Positions 8,571 to 16,508 of a DNA stretch of 64,000 nt are shown in pieces. Position numbers and translations under genes: made by a program. This stretch comes from Salinibaculum litoreum. Lineage in GTDB: Archaea > Halobacteriota > Halobacteria > Halobacteriales > Haloarculaceae. The first letter of the stretch is position 1; each line of letters opens with the position of its first letter. The notes below the pieces were generated by a model. It saw nothing but the letters and a program-made list of their open reading frames with translations. It searched no databases and had not been told where the DNA came from. The stretch is from the NCBI GenBank assembly GCA_009789175.1, contig CP046866.1:2294001-2358000 (forward strand), in the 5' to 3' direction.

Positions 8571-9995
8571 TCATGCTCGGTCCAGCTCGACGACGAAGAC
8601 TGTGCCACGTGGCTCGTTATCGGTAATCCGCACGTCACCACCATAGTCCTCGATGACTGTCTCGACAAGATATAGCCCAATCCCAGTCCCGGTCGAGTCG
8701 ATCCCCTGATCACCCTTGCTGAAAATCTCGCTCTTTCGGTCGTCGCTGACCCCCGGCCCATCGTCCGCAACCCTGACTGTCACCGTGTCGTCTGTCGTCT
8801 CGACGCTGACTGTCACCGTGGGCGCGGGGGTGTCGTTGTGCTGGACCGCGTTATTGAAGAGATTCCGGAACGGCGACGCCAACATATCTCCTGCGAGCAC
8901 AGTCACGTTCGGTATCTCGCCATCAACCTCGAAGGCTGCGTCGGGATGGGCGTCCCGCGCCGTGTCGATTTCGGCTTTGAGCAGCGGCGCGAGCGCGACC
9001 GGGTTCGGGTCGTCGGGGTCCTCCGAGAGCGTCGATTCGATGACTTCGCGGGCCTCGTCCGTGAGGTCGCTGATGTGGTCGGCCATTTCGACGATCTTGT
9101 CCAGATGGTGTTGCCCCTCTTCACCGACGTGATCGGACAGTAACTGTGCGTGGGCATACAGCACCTGGATATCGTTGCTGATGTCGTGTCTGAGAATGCG
9201 GTTGAGCGCCTCCAGTTCGGCGTTCGTACTCTCCAGGGTGGCCTCGTACTCTTTCTGGTCGCTGATGTCGCGCATCATCGCCATGACTCCACTGATCTCA
9301 CCCTCGGGGCCGTGGATCGGTGCAATCGACATCCTGACGTCGAGCAGGTCACCGTCTCGTGTCTGTCGGTAGGTTTCGGTGCCAGGTATCGCTTTGCCCT
9401 CCATGCCTTGGTCGATGTGGTGGTGGAACTCGTCGCGCTTCTCGGGCGGGATAATTGGAGTGTGAGAGCCGACCACTTCCTCCGCTTCCCAGCCAAACAT
9501 CTCCTCTGCACCCTCGTTCCACAGTTCGACGTGCCCCTCAGGGTCAACGACGATGATCGCATCTGGCGTCGATTCCACGACAGCGTCGAGTTGGTCTGCC
9601 GTTCTGGACAGTTCCTGTTCCTGCAGTTTCCGGTCGGTGATGTCGAAGTGTGCGATGGTGACGTACTCCTCGTCGATCTGGGTGACTCTCGATGCCCACA
9701 TCAGGAACCACCGGCGCTCACTGTCTGAGTGGCACGGATACTCGACAGTGAACTCCTCTTTGTCACCGTTATAGAGGGCTTTCAGCCCGGTTTCGACCTG
9801 TCTCGCGTACTCGTCTTCGGCCTCGCTGGCCACGTCGAGATAACTCGCCCCGATCATCTCCGGGTCGCCCTCGTAGTCATTCTCAACGGCGAACTCCTGC
9901 CAGTCCGCCCCGGTCCAGACGATCTCGCCCGTCTCGTCCAGGATCGCCGTGTGTACGGGAAGCGCCTCCAGTGCGGATTCCGTTGGTTTCGACAC
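8571..9995 (-). CDS. PAS-PAS sensor histidine kinase (provirus-borne)
   Basis: This is a 474-residue cytosolic histidine kinase without membrane segments. PAS domain 1 spans about 10-125 and PAS domain 2 about 132-250, with a PAC-type MMRDISDQK end. The phosphoacceptor is His270 in the H-box RILRHDISND. The ATPase domain at about 365-474 has the N-box FRNLFNNAVQHND, G1 DDGPG and G2 GTGIGLYLV. No response regulator is adjacent. It would autophosphorylate in response to an internal signal such as redox state, light or a ligand. Its presence inside the provirus, between replication-type and virion genes, suggests cargo that links the element to host state. A TATA-like TTTATATAAA at about 10050 lies some 50 bases upstream of the start. 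Confidence 0.9.
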   Translation of the reverse strand: MSKPTESALEALPVHTAILDETGEIVWTGADWQEFAVENDYEGDPEMIGASYLDVASEAEDEYARQVETGLKALYNGDKEEFTVEYPCHSDSERRWFLMWASRVTQIDEEYVTIAHFDITDRKLQEQELSRTADQLDAVVESTPDAIIVVDPEGHVELWNEGAEEMFGWEAEEVVGSHTPIIPPEKRDEFHHHIDQGMEGKAIPGTETYRQTRDGDLLDVRMSIAPIHGPEGEISGVMAMMRDISDQKEYEATLESTNAELEALNRILRHDISNDIQVLYAHAQLLSDHVGEEGQHHLDKIVEMADHISDLTDEAREVIESTLSEDPDDPNPVALAPLLKAEIDTARDAHPDAAFEVDGEIPNVTVLAGDMLASPFRNLFNNAVQHNDTPAPTVTVSVETTDDTVTVRVADDGPGVSDDRKSEIFSKGDQGIDSTGTGIGLYLVETVIEDYGGDVRITDNEPRGTVFVVELDRA

Positions 9996-10464
9996 TCAGG
10001 ACACCCTGCGTCGGTTACGCGCGGCTTTTCTCCCACTCTCTGTTAAAAGTTTATATAAAGAATGCCCACAGTTCCATTCAGTAACCCCAACAATCCTCAA
10101 TAAACATGGCTACTGACCAGTTAACTCATCAGATTGGGCGAAATCAACGGTTGCCGACTGCGGCACTCACCCTCTGCATGTTACAGAGGGTTTCTGATGG
10201 ATCTCAGAGAAGTCCACGCTCGTCGTGGTACGTGTGCACCTTGTAGAGACTACTCGACAGTGACCCCCAGGGGTCGCACGTCGAGAGATAGACTCGCGCG
10301 GATATGAACACGAGCGCGTGGGTGGCCGTGTTCATATTGCACCGAGCGAGCGCACACGAGGGTGTCTGTACGGTCTCAAACGCGGGCATGTGCGACGACT
10401 GGGTTAAAGAGTGCCCTAGTGAGTCACCGGAAAAATCTAGGAACTGGCGACTGTGTTCACGAGT
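9996..10464. other. Divergent regulatory region with a perfect hairpin
   Basis: The region separates the kinase gene (minus) from the DUF7692 gene (plus). It holds a TATA-like element near 10050 for the kinase and an 11-bp perfect inverted repeat at 10302-10337. A 46-codon frame at 10106-10246 is not acidic and has no support, so I do not call it a gene. Confidence 0.5.
10302..10337. repeat. Perfect inverted repeat ATATGAACACG, 14-base loop
   Basis: The arms are ATATGAACACG at 10302-10312 and CGTGTTCATAT at 10327-10337. It lies 128 bases upstream of the DUF7692 start inside the provirus. It may be a regulator operator, a hairpin in the leader, or part of a replication origin. Confidence 0.6.
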
Positions 10465-10755
10465 ATGGGCACCTCCGATACCCCACAGAGTGTGCGCGTT
10501 CGAACTGACGAAGGCAACGAATGGCGTTTCCGGGCCATCGAGCGCGCCGCACGTCTCTACGACTGCAACCGAAGTGATGCCGTCGCCTACGCCTGCGAGG
10601 ACGTGGGCCAGCTGGCCGACGGCATCGAACGCATTCTACAGCGCGAAGACCTGACCCTTTCCCAGCGCCGAGAGATCGCCTCAATCCTTGATGATACTGC
10701 CAGCGTTCTCTCTATCTCATTCGACGCCGAGGTCTCCGTCGAGATCGAGTCTTAA
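10465..10755 (+). CDS. DUF7692-type small provirus protein
   Basis: The product is 96 residues; ATG 10465 is chosen because it puts the conserved VRVRTDEGNEWRFRAIE segment at the usual distance from the N-terminus. The AARLYDCNRSDAVAYACED motif and the DLTLSQRREIASILD helix match a family (DUF7692) that I know from haloarchaeal plasmids and proviruses. The N-terminal beta strand followed by two helices resembles a ribbon-helix-helix or similar small DNA-binding fold. Function is unproven; a copy-control or repressor role is an inference. Confidence 0.68.
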   Translation: MGTSDTPQSVRVRTDEGNEWRFRAIERAARLYDCNRSDAVAYACEDVGQLADGIERILQREDLTLSQRREIASILDDTASVLSISFDAEVSVEIES

Positions 10756-10880
10756 CAGCGGTGTGAGTACAGCGGTTCTATTCACAGACTCGGATCGTCT
10801 ATCTGCTCAATATAGAGGGTGTATATAGCGTGAAACAGGGGCTTTTGAGCCACACTGGAATCAATTGACCACAAACCTAA

Positions 10881-11132
10881 TTATGGCGTCCAAGGTACTT
10901 CTCCCTCGCCTACGAACACAAAGCGCCGCCAGTCTTCAAACCACTTCATTAGCCGTGACCTCCTAGTTGAACCACTCACATCCCCGGGGTCATGTCCTGT
11001 AATCAGTTGTCTAAGCAAAGAAGGAAGGAGTAAGATAATTGCAAAAATATACCCGATAAATGTCCCAACAGCTACAACTGGAAAATAAGGCAGCATTAGA
11101 ATTCGAAAGAGCGCCTTCTTCCGTCCAGACAT
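10881..11132 (-). CDS. Small membrane protein with basic tail
   Basis: The product is 83 residues. A basic start (MSGRKKALFRI) precedes one long hydrophobic segment at about residues 11-42, possibly two tightly packed helices, and then a basic/aromatic tail (RLMKWFEDWRRFVF). The composition is less acidic than its neighbours and the DNA is A+T-rich. It is not recognised. Its place downstream of the ATPase at the end of the virion block could make it a membrane-associated viral protein. Confidence 0.5.
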   Translation of the reverse strand: MSGRKKALFRILMLPYFPVVAVGTFIGYIFAIILLLPSLLRQLITGHDPGDVSGSTRRSRLMKWFEDWRRFVFVGEGEVPWTP

Positions 11133-11529
11133 GAGTGGTTATACACTGCACCCATATTTGAAATTTTATATTTTTTCACTCATAAACGGTCTACCATAGG
11201 GAGCTGTCAATACTTGTTATATATTGCTATTGGTGAAACCGATCAGTAACGGTACTCAGCTTTCCACGTTAGTCAGGGAAGTCCGTGATGGCATCATCTG
11301 TCTCTGCCACCGTCTACGTTACCACTTCAACGTGCAAAGCTGAGTAACGGTAGATAGATATGCAGGCTTATCGAACAGTAGTTTCACTGATTGAATGACT
11401 AATCCTCCACCCTACCCGGACGCCCACCCCCGCGTGTCCGCAGATACCCGTCACACGCGCATTATATAATAGATATATGCTCACGTCCGGACGGCGGACA
11501 GCGCACGTCCGGGCGCTGTCTCGCTGTTC
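11133..11529. other. A+T-rich intergenic region with 24-bp inverted repeat
   Basis: No gene is visible in this 397-base stretch. It contains an imperfect 24-bp inverted repeat, with arms at 11247-11270 and 11329-11352 separated by 58 bases. A poly-T/A tract lies near 11160-11180. It could be a transcription terminator for the virion operon, the promoter of the small membrane gene, or a replication origin of the element. Confidence 0.45.
11247..11352. repeat. 24-bp imperfect inverted repeat in provirus
   Basis: The arms are TAACGGTACTCAGCTTTCC... at 11247-11270 and its near-reverse-complement at 11329-11352, with 2-3 mismatches. The centre contains no obvious open frame. It is a possible origin iteron pair or a recombinase/operator site. 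Confidence 0.6.
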
Positions 11530-12639
11530 TCAGTCGTCGGCTGTCCGGTCGGTCTCCGGTGACTGTACGCTCACCACGTCTCGATGGTCGCCGTCGTCTC
11601 GCCACTCCCTGTAGCGGTCGCCCACCCACGTCTTGTTGTGGTCGGTGAGTGTCGCCGCTTCCCGATAGGTCATGTCCTGCAACTCGACAGCACGCACGGC
11701 CGTCCGCACGTCCCGTTCCCACTCGGTGAGGCCCTCGTCTTCGTCGGGAGCGCCTGACATGTCGAAGTCCGACGCCTCACCGCTGTCGAAGTCGAAGCGG
11801 GTGGGCTTGACGCCCGTAATCACACGCTCGGGCGTCATCGAGGCGAGTTCTCCCGTCACCACGTCATCGTACACTTCCACGCGCTTCTTGCTGGGCTTGT
11901 GGTAGAGGTGCCCGTTCGAAGTCACCAGTCGCCGGAGTTCCTTCGAGGCACCCCGAATCGTCTGCCCGATGAGCAGGATGCCCCGGTACGACCCGGCGGC
12001 ACCGTCGCCCTTCCGAATGAGTTTCAGCGCGTCTGCCACCTGCTCGGCGTTCTGTGCGTTTTCACCCTTGCCGGAGAGTTCCTGGTCGGTCTCATCCAGC
12101 AGGTACAGCGCATCCCCGCTGGCTTCCTCGAAGAACGCTTCGACGCCCTCGAAGGATGCCGCGTACTCGATGGGGTCGTTGCGCTCTGCTGCGCTCTGGA
12201 TGTTGGTGGCGATACGCCCGCGTGTTGCGTGATGCCAATCGTCCGCGCGGTCGAGCGCGAAGTCGGTTTTCCCGCTCCCCATGCCGCCGGTCACCCACCC
12301 GACGTACGCCTCAGACAGTAGCACGTCACGCAGCCATCCCTTCCCCGATAGTCGGTCTTCGTCGTTGTGGGTGACCATCCCCACCGCGTACTGCATCTGT
12401 GAGACGTTGCCCTCGCTCACCGCATCCGTGAGCGAGTCGGTCGCCTCAGTCCGAACGATGTCCTGGTACACGTCAGTCTCGGTAATGTCGCCGTCGTGGA
12501 CTGTCGAGAGATAGGAGATAAGCGAGCGTTTCCCGTCGTCCTGCACCAGCCCGGCGTGGTCGTGGGCCTCTTCGAGATCGGGTAGCTGCTCGCGCACCTG
12601 GGCAGCCGCGTAGGTGACCTGTTCGCCTTTCTCAGTCAT
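11530..12639 (-). CDS. VP8-like P-loop ATPase of the pleolipovirus block
   Basis: The product is 369 residues. Walker A is GGMGSGKT at 118-125 and Walker B is DALYLLDETDQ with Asp182/Glu183. A C-terminal helix-turn-helix region (MTYREAATLTDHNKTWVGDRYREW) lies at about 322-345. Pleolipoviruses carry a conserved putative ATPase (VP8) at the end of the structural block, and this gene holds exactly that place. It overlaps the upstream gene by 8 bases. The role is inferred to be genome handling or assembly. The terminal helix-turn-helix could tether it to DNA. Confidence 0.75.
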   Translation of the reverse strand: MTEKGEQVTYAAAQVREQLPDLEEAHDHAGLVQDDGKRSLISYLSTVHDGDITETDVYQDIVRTEATDSLTDAVSEGNVSQMQYAVGMVTHNDEDRLSGKGWLRDVLLSEAYVGWVTGGMGSGKTDFALDRADDWHHATRGRIATNIQSAAERNDPIEYAASFEGVEAFFEEASGDALYLLDETDQELSGKGENAQNAEQVADALKLIRKGDGAAGSYRGILLIGQTIRGASKELRRLVTSNGHLYHKPSKKRVEVYDDVVTGELASMTPERVITGVKPTRFDFDSGEASDFDMSGAPDEDEGLTEWERDVRTAVRAVELQDMTYREAATLTDHNKTWVGDRYREWRDDGDHRDVVSVQSPETDRTADD

Positions 12640-13408
12640 CGGCCGGTGCCTCCCCTGCTACGTCCGCGAGTGTTTCCAGTGTCTCGACCGCATCGAGGTC
12701 TCGGTCGGTGGTGGGTTTCTCACCGTTGCGCTGTGGTTGGGGGTCGCCCGCATCGTCTTCCACGTCCTGGCGGATGTCCGCCAGCACGTCCGCGACGCGC
12801 TCGCCTTCGTAGGTGGTCGCGCTCGCGTGTTCGTCGATGATTGCCCGCCCGATTTCTTTCACCGCTTGGCGGACCCGCGAGGCTATCTGTAGCTCAGTGT
12901 CGATACTCGTGTTGGCCTGCTGTTCGAGGTCTTCCCGAAGTTCCTCTACTTCTTTCTCTTTCCGCAGGAGTTCGCTGTCTGACTTGCTCCCGCGCCAGGT
13001 TCCTTTGGCGGTGAGGGATTCGGGATTGAACCACTCGGCTTCGTAGACGGGCCATTTCGTCGTCTCCCACTGGTACAGTTGGCCCTCGGTCACGTCCACG
13101 TCGTTCCAGGCCGCAGGTGAGAGTTCCCACACGCCGGGTTCTCCACCTGATAGGCCCAGCGAGACGACATACCGCCGAGGCGGATTGTAGAGCCAGTCCA
13201 GCACCTTCGCCGCGGGCAGGTAGCCGACGACACCAGCCGCAGCGAGTGCGACGGCTGCCACCTTCCACTCCCGACGAATCTTCACAGTCGGCATATCCGG
13301 CTGGAGATACAGCAGGCCGGCCAGGGCCAGCAGCGCCAGCAGGCCCACGTAGTGACGGTAGGCTTTCAGCAACTCGACAGCCAGCCGCGCTCGTGAGTCA
13401 CCGGACAT
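12632..13408 (-). CDS. ORF7-like coiled-coil membrane protein
   Basis: The 258-residue product starts at 13408, where the ATG lies within the end of the tiny upstream gene. Two membrane segments lie at about residues 17-36 and 47-66. A globular part with many Trp residues follows, then a Glu/Arg-rich coiled coil (LLRKEKEVEELREDLEQQ) around residue 150. The C-terminus is acidic. It occupies the ORF7 position of the pleolipovirus block, between ORF6-like and ATPase genes. A structural or assembly role is inferred. Confidence 0.68.
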   Translation of the reverse strand: MSGDSRARLAVELLKAYRHYVGLLALLALAGLLYLQPDMPTVKIRREWKVAAVALAAAGVVGYLPAAKVLDWLYNPPRRYVVSLGLSGGEPGVWELSPAAWNDVDVTEGQLYQWETTKWPVYEAEWFNPESLTAKGTWRGSKSDSELLRKEKEVEELREDLEQQANTSIDTELQIASRVRQAVKEIGRAIIDEHASATTYEGERVADVLADIRQDVEDDAGDPQPQRNGEKPTTDRDLDAVETLETLADVAGEAPADD

Positions 13409-13490
13409 ACGACTCCCTCCAGTAATCCAGTGCCAGCAGCACCAGCGCACCTATCCAAATGGTGAGGGCCACGAGAGAGAACCCAATCAT
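13398..13490 (-). CDS. 30-residue single-span membrane microprotein
   Basis: The frame reads MIGFSLVALTIWIGALVLLA followed by LDYWRESYVR, i.e. one transmembrane helix and a short polar tail. Its start overlaps the stop of the gene before it (ATGA), and its stop overlaps the start of the next gene, so it is embedded in a translationally coupled chain. I know no name for it. The perfect fit into the operon and the clean helix make real translation likely. Confidence 0.62.
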   Translation of the reverse strand: MIGFSLVALTIWIGALVLLALDYWRESYVR

Positions 13491-14098
13491 GCGCGCTGGC
13501 GCACCTCCTTTCGGCCGCCGGAGCGACGACGGTACGCTTCGCCACCGAGTGCGAACAGGACGCCCAGGCCCGACCCGATGCCAGCGATGCGGACTGTCCC
13601 CCAGCCCGGCGTGCCGCCGAACAGCGGGTCTCTGTCGGATTCCTGTATCGGGACAGCGTACAGTGTCTCCGGTGTCGAGACGGTCACGCCGACAGCGCCG
13701 CTTTCGGTCTCGGTCACGGGCAGGCGTAGCGTGTGCGTGCCCACACCGAGGGCATCTGTACGGGTCTGGATTTCACCGCCCTGCTGGAACTTGCCGGCGT
13801 CCGCGAGGGTGACCGCCACGGGCGTCTCCACCCGCAGGGTGACCGTAGCTGTTCCCGTGCCGTTCTCTCCGGGGTCGTACTCGGCATCAACCAGTACGAG
13901 ACCCTCTTGGATGCGTTCGCCGCCCGGTGCGTCCGATACGGTGGTGTCGTTGGTCGGTGTCTGTGTCTCGGTCGGCACTGGTTGTGCGCTGGCCGGGCCA
14001 GCGGCGATTGCGACCGTCAGCCCGATGGACAGCATTACCACCAGCGCCCACAGACCAAGCAGTACAAGCGTCGTACGTCGTGGAAAGCGTTCGTGCAT
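13487..14098 (-). CDS. ORF6-like signal-anchored virion-block protein
   Basis: The product is 203 residues. The N-terminus has a signal or anchor helix at about 10-38 ending in GPASAQP, and the C-terminus has another membrane helix at about 167-188 followed by a basic tail. The part between is Thr/Gly-rich and beta, with sequons NDT and NGT, so it is probably exposed outside. The arrangement matches the ORF6 position behind the spike gene in pleolipoviruses. Function is unknown; participation in the envelope is inferred. Confidence 0.66.
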   Translation of the reverse strand: MHERFPRRTTLVLLGLWALVVMLSIGLTVAIAAGPASAQPVPTETQTPTNDTTVSDAPGGERIQEGLVLVDAEYDPGENGTGTATVTLRVETPVAVTLADAGKFQQGGEIQTRTDALGVGTHTLRLPVTETESGAVGVTVSTPETLYAVPIQESDRDPLFGGTPGWGTVRIAGIGSGLGVLFALGGEAYRRRSGGRKEVRQRA

Positions 14099-14118
14099 AA
14101 ATGGGGGTGTGCGGGTGG

Positions 14119-15699
14119 TTAGCTCCGGGTGACGATGCCGATAGCCAGCAGCGCGAGGAAAGCGACCACGAGCGCCTGCACGGGCGGGACGCCCAAGCCG
14201 TCGAAGAGACCGCCGCCACCACCGCCGCCCTGGTTGCGAAGTGCCTGTTGGCGTGCGTTAATCTCCGCAAGCGTCTTTTGCATCTTCTGCATCCGCTGGC
14301 GGTATTCTTCGGTGCTGGTGGTCTGATAATCGAGTTCGGAATAGTCCACCTTATCGAGATTTTTGCCGTCTGTCGTCTCGGCACTCTCGACGGTAAACTG
14401 GCCGTTAAGCGGCACCATCTCACCAGACTGGGAATCCATCATGTACTGGCTTCCCGAGAGGGCACTGGCGTCGTACTGCTGGCCGGTTTTGAACGCACCG
14501 CTTTCCGGGGGCGCTTCGCTCATTAGGATGCCCTCGTAGGTCTGGCCGTCGCTGGTCACGGTCATGCGGCCGACTTCCCCGACGTTCTCAGGCGGGGCAA
14601 TTCCCATAGCTGCGTGGGACCGCATCGCCCAGGACTCAAAGTTTTCATCAGGTGAGTAGTTGCGCGCCCCGAGGTACGGGTCTACCATGTCACCTGTCGA
14701 GATTTCTCCACGCTGATAGGCGTCATACGTGCCGTTGATGAACGTCTGAACGTTACTCTGCACTTGGCTGTTGGCCTGTTCCCACTGATTCCAGCGAGTG
14801 GCGAATTCTTCGAGGTTTAACACGGTCAGCCGCTTGAAGTCCTTATCCGGCTTTTTGACAACAAGACCGTTCAGCGTGAATCCGTAATCGTCCCCATCTG
14901 GAGTGACAGTAACAGGGCCTTTGCCGGGCTTGATGACGTGAAACTGTTCGGCAGGAGTAAGCCCATATCCCCGGAATTCCATCGTCGGGACATTCCTTGT
15001 TGATTTGTTGATGAGGCTGATTTGGGTGGTTTTGAATCCCGTGAAATTAAACTGCTCACCGTCGTCGGCTGGCAGTCCTTGCTTGGTTTTGTTGATGCCA
15101 AGGAACCCTGTTGTCTCAGCATCTCCGGTAAGATGCAGCCCGGACATATTCGATGTGTTCTCTGCCGACTTGTGCAATTTCTCGTACAGGTCGATATTAT
15201 TACGCCAGGTTTCGAGCAGGATTAGCTGGCGAGAGGCGTAGTAGTCCTGTATGGCGGTCTTCGCGTCCACCTGTGCAGCAGCGAGACTGCTCCCGTTGTT
15301 CAGGGATTGGATGTAAGCCTGTTTACCGACCATCCGAGCGATGCTTTTCGAGTCGTTAGCGTAGTTGGCCTGACTGGTCTGGATAATGTCATTGTTTGCC
15401 TGTTGGGTACTGGCGGTCCGGTATATCTCCACTTTCGTCTCGTAGGCATCTGTTTCAGCCAATTTTTCGTCTTTGGGGGCGGTCGTGAGGTGGTCGTGTG
15501 CGACTTTGGCAGCACCGATAATAACGACTCCTGCGGCAGCAGCAGCCACAGGAGCGACGGCCTTCGAGTCCCCGACTGGGGAGGTGTCATAGCCAGTGTG
15601 CTGGTCGGCCATCATGGCTGCGCCGAAGACGGCAGCAGTGGCGAGCATGAGCGCGAGCGCGACAGACAGCGCCCGGCGGCCGGACTTCACCCGGACCAC
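14119..15699 (-). CDS. Pleolipovirus-like spike protein (VP4-type)
   Basis: The product is 526 residues with a GTG start. The N-terminal signal (RRALSVALALMLATAAVFG) is followed by a second hydrophobic stretch at about 47-65. A large ectodomain with several sequons (NGS, NTS, NMS, NFT, NGT) suggests surface exposure and N-glycosylation. Near the C-terminus there is a coiled coil (EEYRQRMQKMQKTLAEI), a seven-Gly hinge and a terminal membrane helix at about 505-524. This signal-ectodomain-coiled-coil-anchor design is the known layout of pleolipovirus fusion/receptor spikes. It overlaps the upstream small gene by 13 bases. Confidence 0.78.
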   Translation of the reverse strand: MVRVKSGRRALSVALALMLATAAVFGAAMMADQHTGYDTSPVGDSKAVAPVAAAAAGVVIIGAAKVAHDHLTTAPKDEKLAETDAYETKVEIYRTASTQQANNDIIQTSQANYANDSKSIARMVGKQAYIQSLNNGSSLAAAQVDAKTAIQDYYASRQLILLETWRNNIDLYEKLHKSAENTSNMSGLHLTGDAETTGFLGINKTKQGLPADDGEQFNFTGFKTTQISLINKSTRNVPTMEFRGYGLTPAEQFHVIKPGKGPVTVTPDGDDYGFTLNGLVVKKPDKDFKRLTVLNLEEFATRWNQWEQANSQVQSNVQTFINGTYDAYQRGEISTGDMVDPYLGARNYSPDENFESWAMRSHAAMGIAPPENVGEVGRMTVTSDGQTYEGILMSEAPPESGAFKTGQQYDASALSGSQYMMDSQSGEMVPLNGQFTVESAETTDGKNLDKVDYSELDYQTTSTEEYRQRMQKMQKTLAEINARQQALRNQGGGGGGGLFDGLGVPPVQALVVAFLALLAIGIVTRS

Positions 15700-15893
15700 C
15701 CCCCGGCGGTCTCACTGCTGACACGGTACAGCTGGTAGACGCCGAGGAAGGCCAGCAGGTACCAGACAGTGAGAATCTGGTTTGTGCTGCCCCCGAGCAT
15801 CGAGACGATGCCCTCCTGGAACATGGCGGCGATGCCGAGGTTAATCGAGCCGAGTGCGGTGCCGACGGTCGCGAGTGTGCGTGTGCGGTCCAT
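15687..15893 (-). CDS. Small two-span membrane protein before spike gene
   Basis: The product is 68 residues from ATG 15893. It has hydrophobic segments at about residues 8-30 and 38-57 and ends with RVSSETAGGWSG. It begins 5 bases after the stop of the VP3-like gene and overlaps the spike start. It could be an additional envelope component or an assembly helper. I do not recognise a family. Confidence 0.62.
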   Translation of the reverse strand: MDRTRTLATVGTALGSINLGIAAMFQEGIVSMLGGSTNQILTVWYLLAFLGVYQLYRVSSETAGGWSG

Positions 15894-15898
15894 GAATA

Positions 15899-16291
15899 TC
15901 ACCCCGAGTAGGAGAGTGCGAGAACGCCCGAGGACTGGACAATCCAGGCCACGAACGCGGCGGTTTGGTTCGGCAGCACGGTGTTGATGATGATTTGGAA
16001 CGGGGTCGCCAGGACGAGACCGACGGTCGCAATCACCATCCAATACTCGACGGTGGTGAGTGCCGAGTAATCCAGTTGGTTCGTGTAGAAAGTGAACCCG
16101 AGGCTGAGAATCGAGGCGATGGTGGCGAAGGTAATCGCCAGCTTGCCCGGTCCCTCCCCGAGTGTGAACAGGGTCGCATCGAGATCGATGAGCGGGAGCG
16201 GGACGGTGAACAGCCCCAGGCCGGCTGCGGCTGCGAAGGCGAAGACGAAGATAAACGGCACGTCGTTGATGTCGATACTACCGGTCGCCAT
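15899..16291 (-). CDS. VP3-like four-TM internal membrane protein
   Basis: The 130-residue product has four membrane segments (about 12-36, 48-68, 82-104 and 112-129) and a very short polar N-terminus. Pleolipovirus VP3 is a four-TM protein on the inner side of the virion envelope, encoded directly before the spike. Size, topology and gene order all fit. It is the first gene of the virion operon. The 217 bases upstream (16292-16508) would hold its promoter, but I see no clear TATA motif. Confidence 0.72.
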   Translation of the reverse strand: MATGSIDINDVPFIFVFAFAAAAGLGLFTVPLPLIDLDATLFTLGEGPGKLAITFATIASILSLGFTFYTNQLDYSALTTVEYWMVIATVGLVLATPFQIIINTVLPNQTAAFVAWIVQSSGVLALSYSG

Positions 16292-16508
16292 CGCCGCCTC
16301 CCTGGTGCAGCGGGTGGTTCTCTGTCGGTGCGCCTCTCGAAAAGAGAGTGTTCCTGTGCATGGAACAGTCAGAAAGACTAGATGGTGTTCCTAGAAACTT
16401 CGGATACTCCGGACTCTATTGATTTCTACGAGTGGATTGCTGGTGACAAACTCGTGTGAAACGCCATGAGCGTGAATTATAGCCAACCCAATCAGTACTC
16501 GGTGGCTG

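Noticed and set aside
10106-10246. 46-codon frame beginning MATDQLTHQIG in the divergent provirus region
   Set aside because: It is basic rather than acidic, overlaps regulatory DNA, and has no coupling to a neighbour.
16382-16459. 25-codon frame (MVFLETSDTPDSIDFYEWIA) upstream of the virion operon
   Set aside because: The composition is protein-like, but it is very short and isolated, on the opposite strand to the operon, and a stop directly precedes it.
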